NCBI GenBank assembly: GCA_010206225.2
Contig: VIQU02000029.1
Span: 25,087-89,086 of the forward strand
From: Lachnospiraceae bacterium MD308
Lineage (GTDB): Bacteria > Bacillota > Clostridia > Lachnospirales > Lachnospiraceae
Direction: 5' to 3'
DNA length: 64,000 nucleotides
In this document: one piece after another, positions 1-8,287 of the stretch
How the letters are laid out: each line of letters opens with the position of its first letter
How positions within the stretch are numbered: the first letter of the stretch is position 1
The notes under the pieces: model-generated
Seen by the model: the letters and a program-made list of their open reading frames with translations, nothing else
Databases searched by the model: none
What the model was told of the DNA's origin: nothing
Program-made: the position numbers and the translations under genes

Positions 1-171
1 GTAAGCAGTGAGCCGGGATTTGGAATTGGGCTTTATCTGGTGAGAGAAGTGTTATCGAAACAGGGAGGATATGTAAAGATAAAGTCTCAAATTGGACAAG
101 GTTCCACAGTTCAATTATATTTATCACGTTATGAAGTGCCAGTTAGGAATTTGTCAATGCAGCCAGATTAA
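1..171 (+). CDS. Sensor histidine kinase, C-terminal end (partial)
   Basis: Open from the window edge; 56 residues are visible before TAA. The fragment has the G2-box pattern of a HATPase domain (PGFGIGLYLVREVL) followed by a GSTVQLYL-type final strand, as at the end of two-component kinases. It would phosphorylate a response regulator encoded outside the window. The ABC/FtsX pair begins 167 bases downstream, an arrangement familiar from BceRS-BceAB-type antimicrobial-peptide sensing modules, so a role in inducing that exporter is inferred. Sensor and transmembrane parts are not visible. Confidence 0.75.
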   Translation, partial: VSSEPGFGIGLYLVREVLSKQGGYVKIKSQIGQGSTVQLYLSRYEVPVRNLSMQPD

Positions 172-193
172 AGCTGCGTTTTGGATATCATCG

Positions 194-228
194 TATGCAG
201 AAAACTGTCAGTGACAGATTTCTGCATA
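194..228. promoter_or_regulatory. Near-perfect palindrome between kinase and exporter genes
   Basis: Arms ATGCAGAAA and TTTCTGCAT flank a core CTGTCA-G-TGACAG with one mismatched pair. The half-site AAAACTGTCA at 201-210 recurs at 243-252, 42 bp away (four helical turns). It could be the kinase transcript's terminator, but the following T-run is weak, or the response-regulator operator for the ABC exporter. The repeated half-site favours an operator. Confidence 0.45.
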
Positions 229-337
229 TTTTAAAATATGTCAAAACTGTCACCTTCACGAAAGATTTGAGAAAGAATCCTTTGGTATTCTATGCAAGGT
301 AAGAGAATTTAAACTCGGAGAAAGAAGAGGTGTTTGT

Positions 338-1033
338 ATGAACATATTGGTCACGGAAAATCTTAAAAAATATTACGATATGGGAGAAGTTCAGGTAAAG
401 GCGCTGGACGGAATCAGTCTTTCGATTCAAAGTGGAGAGTTCCTTGCAATCGTGGGAAGCTCTGGCAGTGGAAAATCTACGCTTCTACATATGCTTGGCG
501 GGCTGGATAATCCTACTTCCGGGAGAGTGGTAGTAGATGGCCAGAATATTTCTAAAATGACGAAGGATGAATTGACTATATTTCGTAGACGGAAGATTGG
601 ATTTGTATTTCAAAATTATAATCTGCTTCCGCTCATGAATGTATATGAAAATATTATTTTGCCGATAAAGTTAGATGGCATTCAGCCTGACCGGGAATAT
701 GTAGGGCAGATTATTACAATGTTGGGGCTGAAGGAAAAGAAATATGCTATGCCGAATCAGTTATCTGGCGGTCAGCAGCAGAGAGTTGCATTGGCAAGGG
801 CATTGGCGGCAAAACCTGCCATCATTCTGGCCGACGAGCCGACCGGGAATTTAGACAGCCGCACCAGCCAAGATGTTTTAGGCTTAATAAAAACTACCGG
901 GAGGCGGTTTGGGCAGACAATCGTGATGATTACACATAATGAAGAAATCGCGCAGATGGCAGGCAGGATCATACGTCTTGAGGACGGAAAAATCTGTGGA
1001 GGTGAAGATGGCTATGCTGAAAGTGCAGAATAA
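338..1033 (+). CDS. ABC transporter ATP-binding protein (MacB/LolD/BceA type)
   Basis: A 231-residue ATPase subunit that powers an FtsX-type permease at the cytoplasmic membrane. Visible motifs are Walker A GSSGSGKST (about 40-48), Q-loop around VFQNYNLLP, signature LSGGQQQR (142-149) and Walker B ILADEPTGNLD (about 163-173). The length is normal for the family. The ribosome site (GAAAGAAGAGG) precedes ATG 338. The permease gene overlaps its 3' end, indicating translational coupling. Such pairs usually extrude or release peptide antibiotics and lipids; the substrate cannot be read from sequence. Confidence 0.93.
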   Translation: MNILVTENLKKYYDMGEVQVKALDGISLSIQSGEFLAIVGSSGSGKSTLLHMLGGLDNPTSGRVVVDGQNISKMTKDELTIFRRRKIGFVFQNYNLLPLMNVYENIILPIKLDGIQPDREYVGQIITMLGLKEKKYAMPNQLSGGQQQRVALARALAAKPAIILADEPTGNLDSRTSQDVLGLIKTTGRRFGQTIVMITHNEEIAQMAGRIIRLEDGKICGGEDGYAESAE

Positions 1034-3521
1034 AAAAGTAATTGATGAGATTGCAGGGCGGACTTATAAAGCAAATAAAAAGCGAAATTTTCTTACCGTT
1101 TTCGCGATTCTTTTGACTACGTTTTTGATTGTAATTATCCTGGCTGTTGGTGTGAGTTACTGGGACACCATATCAGAGCGCCAGATTCGGATGCAAGGAA
1201 TGGATTATGACATTGAGTTAAGTGAGCCGAGAGAGGATCAGGTTGAAAAAATCCGTTCCATGGATAAAGTAAAATATGCCGGCATCGCCGTGAAGTGTGC
1301 GATTCTGGAGCAGTATCAGGAGAAATTACTGGATAAGACAAGACTCTACTGGCTGGACAAAATCTGTTGGGAAAAGCAGACAGTTCCAGCATTAGAAAGC
1401 ATTGAGGGAAACTACCCGGAAAATGAAAATGAGATTATGCTGGGGAGTAATACGCTGAAAGCGATGGGCATTCAAAATCCGGAAATAGGAATGAGGATTC
1501 CGGTCACCTATTTTACATTGGAAGAAGGTTCAAACGAGAAACGTCTGGAGAAAGAATTTACTCTCAGTGGATGGTATACAGATTACACCAGAGCAACGAG
1601 AGGTTATGTATCAAAAGCTTTTTTTGAGGAAACCGGTGTGAAACAGACGGATTTTACACAGGGCTCTTTGAAAATCTCGCTGAAAAATCCGTTGTATTCT
1701 GAGAAAGATATTACGAAAATGCAGGAGGAGATTGTTCTGGACAGAAACCAGTATCTTTCTGCTGATTATGATACGATTCTACATTTTTTCATGATGGCCG
1801 CTGGACTGGCTGTTTTGCTGGTTATGATTTTTATCAGCGGATATCTGTTTATCTATAATACTATGTATATTTCGATTTCAAAAGATATCCGGTATTACGG
1901 TCAGCTTAAAACGGTCGGGATGACATCTGCCCAGTTAAAAAGAATGATTTATCAGCAGGCAGTCTGGAATGCCATGGCAGGGATCCCTCTTGGACTGCTT
2001 GCGGCGGCTGCTGTTGCGAAAATAGTAATTCCGCGGTTATTGCATATTGTAAATCCTGGGATTGCCGCAGACGATGTTGTATCAGTGAAAATATGGGTAT
2101 TTCTGCTTGGAGGATGCTTTGCGTTTTTAACGAACCTAATGAGCTGCAAAAAACCGGCAAAGATGGCGGGAGACTGCTCTCCGGTTGAAGCCATCCGATA
2201 TACTGTTGGTTCAGGTAAGAGAAAAAACCGCAGACGGGAAAGCGGCGGGATCTATTCAATGGCGGTACAGAATATGTTCCGGGATAAAAAACAGGCGGTC
2301 ATTATTTTTACATCCTTTGTGATTGCCATATCCATATTTATGGTTGTAAATACAATCATCCGTGAAAATGATGCGGAGCGTATTCTGAATGAAGTTTATT
2401 CTTATGATATCCAGTTTAAAAATGAGACAACGTTTGACGATGACAGGCAGCAGCTTATTTCGGCGGATAAGATATCCCGGGTAGAAGCGATAGAAGGTGT
2501 AAAAACGGTAAGTAAAGTGACTTCTGAAGAAGTGATAGTCCCTTATCAGGAAGAGGTTTACGGAGACTATTTCAAAGAGCTGTATCAGTCAAGATATAGT
2601 CCGGGGAATTATGAAGAAGATATGGAATTATACCGGCAGAAACCCGAACATGGTTATTTTGCCCCTCGTTTTATCAGTGTAGATGAAAAAGGTTTTGAAA
2701 TCTTGAATGAAGGGCTCGGAAATATTCTGGATCAGGATGATTTTGAACAGGGAAAAATCGCTGTGGCTTCCAAATATTTTACAGAGGGGGATAATGGAAT
2801 AACCGGAAAAACGGTACGGTTTTATTTCCCGGATGAGACAGGAGAGAAAAAGGAGCATACCATCCAGATAGCGGCCGTAGGGGACGGCTATATAAATCCA
2901 GCGAATTTTAGCGGGGGCAGTGTACCGGATCTGATTGTCAGCGAAAAATATGCGAAGGAAATCAGGGGTGAACTTTTTACCGAATTGATTAATGTGGAAT
3001 ATGAAGAAGCATATACAAAAGAAACCGAAGAAAAAGTCAGGGATGTTTTTAAAGATGATAAGAAAATTTCTTATGAGTCAAAACTGGAACGGTACACGGA
3101 AATGAAGAACACAGAAACCCAGGTAACCGTATTGGGCAATAGCGTTGGATTCATTATTGCGGTTCTGGCAGTGTTGAATTACCTGAATACGATAGCAGCG
3201 AGTGTACAGAACCGGTCAAGGGAATTTGCGGCACTGGAGAGCATTGGAATGACGGCTGGACAGATCAGAAAAATGTTAAGAACGGAAGGGATTGGATATG
3301 CTTTGGTTTCGATCTTCTTATCGTTCATAGCAGGGCTTCCAGTCAGCTATATTGTCTTTGATATGACGGCTGCTTACGGGATTTCGTTTACGGTTCCGTG
3401 GATGAGGAATCTTATTTTATTTGGCATTGTGATCGTCTTGTGTATGGCGGCTCCTGTGCTTATCTACCAAAGGATGCAGGGGCAAAGCATTATTGAGCGG
3501 CTTAGGAGTTGTGAAGATTAG
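1008..3521 (+). CDS. FtsX-like ABC transporter permease
   Basis: The start is taken at ATG 1008, which has GGAGGTG just upstream; 837 residues result and the gene overlaps the ATPase gene by 26 bases. One membrane segment lies near residues 28-52, then a large extracellular domain, a cluster near 262-375, another segment near 430, a second extracellular domain, and three segments near 711, 763 and 801. This is the duplicated FtsX layout with MacB-like periplasmic-type domains. It is the membrane partner of the upstream ATPase, and with the upstream kinase suggests an antimicrobial-peptide resistance or envelope-stress exporter. The specific substrate is unknown. Confidence 0.88.
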   Translation: MAMLKVQNKKVIDEIAGRTYKANKKRNFLTVFAILLTTFLIVIILAVGVSYWDTISERQIRMQGMDYDIELSEPREDQVEKIRSMDKVKYAGIAVKCAILEQYQEKLLDKTRLYWLDKICWEKQTVPALESIEGNYPENENEIMLGSNTLKAMGIQNPEIGMRIPVTYFTLEEGSNEKRLEKEFTLSGWYTDYTRATRGYVSKAFFEETGVKQTDFTQGSLKISLKNPLYSEKDITKMQEEIVLDRNQYLSADYDTILHFFMMAAGLAVLLVMIFISGYLFIYNTMYISISKDIRYYGQLKTVGMTSAQLKRMIYQQAVWNAMAGIPLGLLAAAAVAKIVIPRLLHIVNPGIAADDVVSVKIWVFLLGGCFAFLTNLMSCKKPAKMAGDCSPVEAIRYTVGSGKRKNRRRESGGIYSMAVQNMFRDKKQAVIIFTSFVIAISIFMVVNTIIRENDAERILNEVYSYDIQFKNETTFDDDRQQLISADKISRVEAIEGVKTVSKVTSEEVIVPYQEEVYGDYFKELYQSRYSPGNYEEDMELYRQKPEHGYFAPRFISVDEKGFEILNEGLGNILDQDDFEQGKIAVASKYFTEGDNGITGKTVRFYFPDETGEKKEHTIQIAAVGDGYINPANFSGGSVPDLIVSEKYAKEIRGELFTELINVEYEEAYTKETEEKVRDVFKDDKKISYESKLERYTEMKNTETQVTVLGNSVGFIIAVLAVLNYLNTIAASVQNRSREFAALESIGMTAGQIRKMLRTEGIGYALVSIFLSFIAGLPVSYIVFDMTAAYGISFTVPWMRNLILFGIVIVLCMAAPVLIYQRMQGQSIIERLRSCED

Positions 3522-4145
3522 TGGAATAAATAAACGAAGAAGTGAAAAAAGAATCAGCAGGAAAATGACTATTATCTGTTGATTCATTCGGAATTTACAT
3601 TCTATTAATGTATGTATTAAATAAGTACTAATATACGTATTTAAAATTAAATACTTGAAGCTCTGCTGAAGCAAATAAAAAAACAGCTTTTTACAGCAGG
3701 GCTTACTTGTGTAGCCATCTGTGATTTGCTGTGGGAGTAATTCATGGGTGGCTTTACTTTTCAGGAACAACAATGTAACAGGTATTGGTCAAAAAATTCA
3801 GATTCTCCCGTGGGATAAGTCCGATCAAAAATACGCACTATTACGCTGCCCTAAACGATATCATAATATTTATTTGGGTCTAAAAAAGAAAAACATCAGG
3901 AAGCTTAAGAAGCGTCTTGGTGTTTTATTTTTATTCGACATTTTTCGTCATCAGGACAGATGTCGCTCCCCACCTCATCTATTTGCATATAAAAATGGGT
4001 GAAAGGAGTAAGTGATCACGAAAGAAAAAAATCTGAAATATTTTTGCACACCCGAACATTCGCCATGCCCCGTTGGGGAGATATAGGCGGAAGGGGAAAG
4101 GCTCATGCCTTTGTTACGTCACAGCGGGGGAGGAGGTGAACTCGT
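3522..4145. other. Intergenic stretch without a convincing gene
   Basis: No ORF here has a good ribosome site or recognisable product. A 10-bp hairpin (3551-3560 with 3576-3585) lies just after the permease and could be a weak terminator, though its T-run is poor. A better terminator is listed at 3892. From about 4040 the sequence is alignable with the stretch upstream of the second sigma-factor copy (about 23695), so that part belongs to the duplicated conjugative-element module. Confidence 0.5.
3892..3932 (+). terminator. Rho-independent terminator
   Basis: A 13-bp imperfect stem (AACATCAGGAAGC with GCGTCTTGGTGTT, including G-U pairs) and a short loop are followed by TTATTTTT. It may end exporter read-through before the mobile module. 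Confidence 0.5.
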
Positions 4146-4586
4146 ATGAAGAAACCTTCTTTCCACGATGAAATGACAATCCGTCATCAGTTTGACCGTC
4201 TGTGTCAAATGTCGCTCAAAGGTGAAGCCGCCAGCTATTACAGATATATAGAATACCGCAGGCGGCATGAAGCCATGTTCTCTGAAATGTCTGAAAAGGA
4301 GTTGAACCGGTTGTTTGTTATGGATGAGTATGGAGTGGAAAACAGTCATTTCACAGTGTATGGATATGACATTGAGGTGATAGATGCCTTGATTGCGGAA
4401 GCGTTACAGGCTCTCTCAGAACGGAAGCGGAATGTAATACTGCTTTCCTATTTTCTGGAGATGAGCGATGCAGACATCGCAAGGGAAATGAACCTTGTCC
4501 GTAGTACAGTCCATGAACACCGGACACGCTCACTTGAGATTTTAAAGAAGATTATGGAGGGAAAAGCGGATGAAAAAGAGATGTAA
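4146..4586 (+). CDS. Conjugative-transposon sigma-70-like factor (Tn916 orf7 type), copy 1
   Basis: A 146-residue protein with a region-4 helix-turn-helix near residues 91-139 (LSERKRNVILLSYFLEMSDA, then DIAREMNLVRSTVHEHRTRS). No full region 2 is visible, as in the small sigma-like proteins near Tn916-family excision genes. The ribosome site GGGGGAGGAGGTGAA precedes the ATG. It overlaps the next HTH gene by 17 bases and is nearly identical in arrangement to the copy at 23796. It probably helps activate excision or transfer genes. Here the usual xis/int genes do not follow, because IS110 debris occupies their place. Confidence 0.85.
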   Translation: MKKPSFHDEMTIRHQFDRLCQMSLKGEAASYYRYIEYRRRHEAMFSEMSEKELNRLFVMDEYGVENSHFTVYGYDIEVIDALIAEALQALSERKRNVILLSYFLEMSDADIAREMNLVRSTVHEHRTRSLEILKKIMEGKADEKEM

Positions 4587-4818
4587 GAGCAGAGAAGAAA
4601 AAAATTTGTTGCCTTTCCATATCATTAAGGCAGCATCAGAGGGTGACGTAATGGCAATCAATACAGTGTTGAAGCATTATGAAGGATACATAATTTCCCT
4701 GTCCACTCGGAAGATGTATGACGAGAGTGGACAGCTTCATTTCTGTATTGATGAAACGCTTCGCCGGAGACTGGAAACCAAGCTGATTACAAAAATACTG
4801 GCGTTTGAAGCGGTATAA
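4570..4818 (+). CDS. Conjugative-transposon helix-turn-helix protein (Tn916 orf8 type), copy 1
   Basis: An 82-residue protein with the recognisable N-terminal pattern LLPFHIIKAASEGDVMAIN and a C-terminal ETKLITKILAFEAV. It starts inside the upstream sigma-like gene, behind an internal GGAGG site (ATTATGGAGG), so the two are coupled. In Tn916-family elements this small regulator sits between the sigma-like gene and xis. Its paralogue is at 24220. Function is inferred from synteny and family; the DNA target is unknown. Confidence 0.8.
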   Translation: MKKRCKSREEKNLLPFHIIKAASEGDVMAINTVLKHYEGYIISLSTRKMYDESGQLHFCIDETLRRRLETKLITKILAFEAV

Positions 4819-4839
4819 AGGGTGGTTAGTTACCCTTTT
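4817..4839 (+). terminator. Terminator after sigma/HTH pair, copy 1
   Basis: AAAGGGT and ACCCTTTT form a short stem directly after the stop codon. In the second copy (24467-24489) the same stem is GGGC/GCCC, a compensatory change that supports a real hairpin. Confidence 0.6.
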
Positions 4840-5000
4840 CCATAGCTGACAGATTTATAGCAGTGTACCTTGCTACGAAAATAAAACTCGTAGACAAGAA
4901 CTGAACCTTGACAACAAATGTTTTCAACAATCATGGAAGCATCATGATAAAGCAGTCATAAAAATGGCTGCCGTCAGTGAAATATTGGTATTACAAAAAA

Positions 5001-5923
5001 TCAGGCTTGCGCTTCCACATGGTAGCCATGCTTCTCTAATTCACGTATGTATCGGGAAAGCTGTTTTTGTTCGCAGCTTTTACGTCTGGCTTCAAAACAG
5101 GATTCATCGAAAAGAGTGCCTTGCTTTAGCATGGTGTAAATAATTACAAGAAGTTTTCTTGCAAGGGCAATAATAGCTTTTTTAGCCCCTTTCTTCTGTT
5201 TGATTCTCCAATACCAGGCGGACAGATAGGTATTGCGTTTTCCGGCGATTACCCAGGCAATTTCACAAAGCATACTTTTTATGTAAGGATTGCCTTTCGT
5301 GACAGATGTGCTTTTCCGTTTCCCGGCGCTTTCATTATTGCCGGGGCACAGGCCTGCCCATGAACAGATATGCTCCGCGGTTTTGAACGGCTTCATATCA
5401 ATGCCGATTTCAGCAATGATTGCGCAGGAAGCCGTTGTGCTGATTCCATAAATGCTGCTTAACTGCTCCACCTGCAAAGCAAATGGGGCCATGTCCGCCT
5501 CAAGACTCTTTTCGATTTCGGCAAGATGTTCTTTTAAGGAGTCATAATGGTCCATAAGAATCTTCAGGAAGGCTTTTTGATGTTCTGACAGGGTTCCATT
5601 TACGGACATGAGGATTTCATCTATACGGTTTCTTGTCTTTGTTTTTAAGCAGGAATCCAAAGCAGACCGATCAATCTGTCCATGCTCAATGAGATGCCGG
5701 ATGATGTTCCTGCCGGAAGCGCCAAAGATATCAGAAATAAAAGAGGAAAGGCGAAAGCCAGAGCTTTGCAGGAACTTCTCAACTCTGTTTTTCTGGGATG
5801 TGATATCACGGATGACGCTCTTACGGTAACGGTTTAAGTCACGGAACTCCCGGATTTTTTTTTCGGGAATAAAGCTGCCATTCAAAAGCCCGGCACGTAA
5901 CAGGGTGGAAATCCATTCTGAAT
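5001..5923 (-). pseudogene. IS110-family transposase, N-terminally truncated
   Basis: About 294 residues from the first ATG, matching the C-terminal two-thirds of IS110 transposases: the NGSFIPEKKIREFRDLNRYR region, a coiled segment, and the Transposase_20 part (QLSSIYGISTTASCAIIAEI, WAGLCPGNNESAGKRKS). The frame stays open upstream to about 5923 (EWISTLLRAGLLNG), where a 328-bp element interrupts it. The N-terminal DEDD catalytic domain is missing, so the gene should be inactive. Its last 160 bases recur at 24651 and 24947. Confidence 0.85.
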
Positions 5924-6251
5924 ATTCTAATGCTTGAGAGCCACCAATTTAAAGCTTCGGAGCCACTTGTAATTTAATGTTTGAGGGTCATCTAAGAATA
6001 CTAGATATAGTATGTGCTATTTTATACCGCTTATTATATTGTTCCAGAATTGCTTTAGAACTGCAAGGGTAAATGCACTGCATTGCAGCCCTTGCAGTTC
6101 TAAAGCAATTCTGGTGTAGGGTAATCAAGCGGTTAAGGATAACCTTACTATGCCCGTGGTGTTACTACATATTGTGGTGGCTCTCAAGCATTAAAATATA
6201 CAAAATCGGTGGCTCCGAAGCTTTAAAACAGTGGCTCTCAAGCATTAGAAT
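5924..6251. mobile_element. 328-bp MITE-like element with triple terminal repeats
   Basis: The outermost 21 bases (5924-5944) are inverted exactly at 6231-6251. Each end carries two further related sites: left at 5950-5966 and 5973-5990, right at 6209-6228 and 6177-6197, all variants of GTGGCTCTCAAGCATTA. Three binding sites per end resemble Tn7-, Mu- or IS21-like transposon ends. There is no coding capacity, so mobilisation in trans is inferred. AAT flanks both outer ends (5921-5923 and 6252-6254), a possible 3-bp target duplication. The element separates the truncated IS110 gene from the truncated nucleotidyltransferase-type gene. Confidence 0.75.
6044..6114. repeat. Central 26-bp perfect inverted repeat in the MITE
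   Basis: Positions 6044-6069 are perfectly complementary to 6089-6114 with a 19-base loop. It is too long for a simple terminator and has no T-run. As RNA or extruded DNA it would form a very stable hairpin. Confidence 0.85.
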
Positions 6252-6253
6252 AA

Positions 6254-7393
6254 TCAATAAATATAGAGCTTGTTGATGTAGCGGTATCCGGAAGCCGGTG
6301 CAGAGGTTTAGAGGAAGCTGCTTCTGACCTTGACGTGGTGGTGGAGTACCGGGGAAGGGAAAGCGAAGATGACCTGTTCAATGCCTTTAACGAGGACGGT
6401 TTTACAATCGGCGGCGTTAAGGTAGACATCAATCCCATTACAGAAGGAAAGACCGGGACGCTTGGGGAGTACCTTCCGGGTGTGGAAGCCTATCTTGCGG
6501 AAAAACGAGCCGCCCTGCAGGAGAAAGCCGCAGAGCAGGCACAGGAGGAAAAACAGACGGTTGTCACCCTTACAGTGGCGGAGTGCGGGGAGTTTCATAA
6601 TTTCGGAGAATACCATGAGAATATCGCAGGCGTGGAGGAAGCAATCGCCATTTTCAACCGGATACCGCCGGAGAGGATGAACGGTATCCCAAGCATCGGC
6701 ATCAATATCCATACAGAGGGGACAGAAAGCTATGAGGACACGCAGATGGATATTGTTTCGGGCAGAGTTGCGGATTTGGAGATTCTGGACTATGTGCCGG
6801 ATATTACGGACAATCCGAAGGCGGTGGAGGTCATTGCGGAGCTGATCGACAAGCTGCCGGATATAGAGGTCAGGGGTTCTCTGGAGAAGTGGCAGGCGGC
6901 TTTCCTTGCTGCGGAGATAGACCAGCTTTCCTACAACTACGACACTGTTCAGTACAATCAGACAGTGGAGGACAGGGAAGCGCAGATAGCGAATATCACA
7001 GAGGACATCAGGAACGGGAATACCGGGTATCTGAATGATTTCCTTAATGCGCTCATTTCAGACAGTATCCGGGAAGGCATGACGGATATTATCGGGAAAG
7101 GGACGGAGCTTGATGACAGTGAGGGCGTACAGACCGCAAGGAAGGCGAAGGAGCTGTTAGATAAGCTGGCGGAATACAAGCCGCTTGCAAAGATTGAGGA
7201 ACTGGAAGAATGTAACTATAACATGATTGATAACGTCCTGGACAATGAGAAGCCAAAAGAAGAAAAGCAAGCAGGCAGAATTTCCATAAAGGAAAAACTG
7301 GCGGAGAAAAAAGCGGTCATCGAGAAGAGGGATAAGTCAGATAAGGAAGCCCCGGAAAAGGGAACAGAGAAAAAATCAGAGAGGGAGATATAA
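6254..7393 (+). pseudogene. Conjugative-element protein with nucleotidyltransferase motif, 5' truncated
   Basis: The reading frame is open from 6254 and runs 379 codons to TAA. Near its start is a nucleotidyltransferase-like signature (VSGSRCRGLEEAASDLDVVV), followed by an IAGVEEAIAIFNRIPPERMN segment and a charged, lysine-rich tail. Large multi-domain proteins of this type occur in Lachnospiraceae conjugative transposons beside relaxase and TTRAP genes. The MITE removes the N-terminus; GTG 6335 is the first possible start inside, without a convincing ribosome site, so the gene is probably dead or yields a fragment. Family assignment is from memory of synteny. Confidence 0.6.
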
Positions 7394-7396
7394 GCG

Positions 7397-7600
7397 ATGG
7401 ATAAATTTACAGTGGAAGAAATCAATTTGATGTGTGTGTTTGAGGGGCAGGACAGAAAGGGCATGATTGCTGATATAAAGAATGTGATTCCCCACATACA
7501 GGACAGTGACATGGTGGAGCTTGCCGGACAGGTTTTAGGGAAATTGGAAACCATGAGCGATGCGGAATTTGCAGAGGTGGCATTGGAAGCGGCGGAGTGA
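7397..7600 (+). CDS. Transposon-transfer assisting (TTRAP-like) small protein
   Basis: A 67-residue protein beginning MDKFTVEEINLMCVFEG and ending in an acidic helix (SDAEFAEVALEAAE). This start and size match the small 'transposon-transfer assisting' proteins encoded next to large transfer proteins in Clostridia conjugative transposons. It starts 3 bases after the preceding stop, behind GAGGGAGATATAAGCG, so it was part of that operon. Its biochemical role is not established; the family link is by recognition. Confidence 0.7.
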   Translation: MDKFTVEEINLMCVFEGQDRKGMIADIKNVIPHIQDSDMVELAGQVLGKLETMSDAEFAEVALEAAE

Positions 7601-7616
7601 TTAACGCAAATCTTTT

Positions 7617-7646
7617 ATAGCATTATTCGACATAACGTGCTATAAT
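7617..7646 (+). promoter_or_regulatory. Promoter of small toxin gene (extended -10)
   Basis: TATAAT at 7641-7646 is preceded by TG one base upstream (TGcTATAAT), an extended -10. The -35 is poor (ATAGCA region). It points to the 27-codon ORF at 7718 and leaves a leader of about 65 bases. Confidence 0.6.
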
Positions 7647-7717
7647 TCTCTTAGTCAGATTAGAGCAAGTAGGGATAGTCTGCGGTTGTCCTTTCTGGAA
7701 ACGGAAAGGAGGTCGGT

Positions 7718-7801
7718 ATGAATACGTTAGAAGTGCTTACGTTGGTGCTGGTGATTTTTGCAGCCTTGACATACATAGACAATAAACACAACCGCAAGTA
7801 A
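7718..7801 (+). CDS. Putative holin-like type I toxin (27 aa)
   Basis: ATG 7718 lies behind a strong GGAAAGGAGG site. The peptide has an acidic start (MNTLEVL), one hydrophobic helix (TLVLVIFAALTYI) and a polar basic tail (DNKHNRK). This is the layout of Firmicutes 'putative holin-like toxins' that depolarise the membrane. The leader contains CCTTTC (7690-7695) able to pair with GAAAGG (7704-7709) of the ribosome site, typical of translational masking in type I toxins. A convergent antisense promoter lies downstream. It probably stabilises the mobile element. No experimental support can be drawn from sequence. Confidence 0.72.
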   Translation: MNTLEVLTLVLVIFAALTYIDNKHNRK

Positions 7802-7857
7802 CGGAAAAGGCTATCCTCTACTGCGAATAGAGAATAGCCAGTGATCCGTTTGTTTTT
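7800..7857 (+). terminator. Terminator of the toxin mRNA (probably bidirectional)
   Basis: Outer stem AACGGA/TCCGTT and inner stem GGCTAT-CTCTA/TAGAG-ATAGCC are followed by TTTGTTTTT. On the minus strand the inner stem is followed by TTTTCC, so it could also end the antisense RNA. Confidence 0.75.
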
Positions 7858-7920
7858 CTAAAATTGATTACTCGTTTCCGATTGAACAACCGTCGGACGT
7901 GCTTGAATCCTTCGGCTTCT
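7805..7920 (-). ncRNA. Antisense RNA antitoxin candidate
   Basis: A strong minus-strand promoter at 7927-7955 would start an RNA near 7920 running toward the toxin gene and through the shared terminator hairpin. The roughly 115-base transcript overlaps the toxin mRNA's 3' end, as in TxpA/RatA- or Fst-type type I systems. Both ends are inferred from promoter spacing and the hairpin. Confidence 0.6.
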
Positions 7921-7926
7921 AAGATG

Positions 7927-7955
7927 ATTATAAACCAACACTGCGGATTTTGCAA
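7927..7955 (-). promoter_or_regulatory. Antisense promoter opposite toxin
   Basis: Read on the minus strand: TTGCAA, 17 bases, then a perfect TATAAT. Spacing and boxes are near consensus for the vegetative sigma factor, and no minus-strand ORF follows, so it serves an RNA. Confidence 0.7.
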
Positions 7956-8109
7956 GAGGGTTTAGGGAATGGGGGTGCTTCGGCGCTCCTATTTTTTTGT
8001 GGATTTGCAGACTATATTACAGGAATATGGTCTTGTCTGCAAGGAATTTTTTTGTTTTTTATAACAAGGTAGGAAGAAATGGGTGGGATTCCGCCGCCTT
8101 CGGCATTGT

Positions 8110-8245
8110 GGGCAGTGTGTATAACTCCCCGTCTTATGGAGCTGTGGGCAACACTGTTTGCAGGATGTGGGAAAGCTGCTTTTGCTTTTCCATATGCTGT
8201 GAATAGTGTTGTCCATAGCGGAATGGGGAGTTATGCACACTGTCC
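8110..8245. repeat. Long imperfect inverted repeat carrying DnaA-box-like sites
   Basis: Bases 8110-8130 pair with 8225-8245 with two or three mismatches, and similarity continues inward (CAACACT near 8149 with AGTGTTG near 8206). Each outer arm contains a sequence matching the DnaA box TTATNCACA: minus strand at 8116-8124 and plus strand at 8231-8239. It lies immediately downstream of the relaxase gene. It may be a replication or processing structure of the mobile element; this is inference. Confidence 0.6.
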
Positions 8246-8287
8246 ACGATGCTTTTTTTGCTTTTAAAGCCTCTTTGGGATAGGATT

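Noticed and set aside
3721..4002. 93-codon plus-strand ORF after the exporter
   Set aside because: No ribosome site, unlikely composition, and it contains a terminator hairpin.
6115..6160. tRNA-like GTAATCAAGCGGTTAAGGAT inside the MITE
   Set aside because: Only D-loop-like similarity; no T-arm or cloverleaf.
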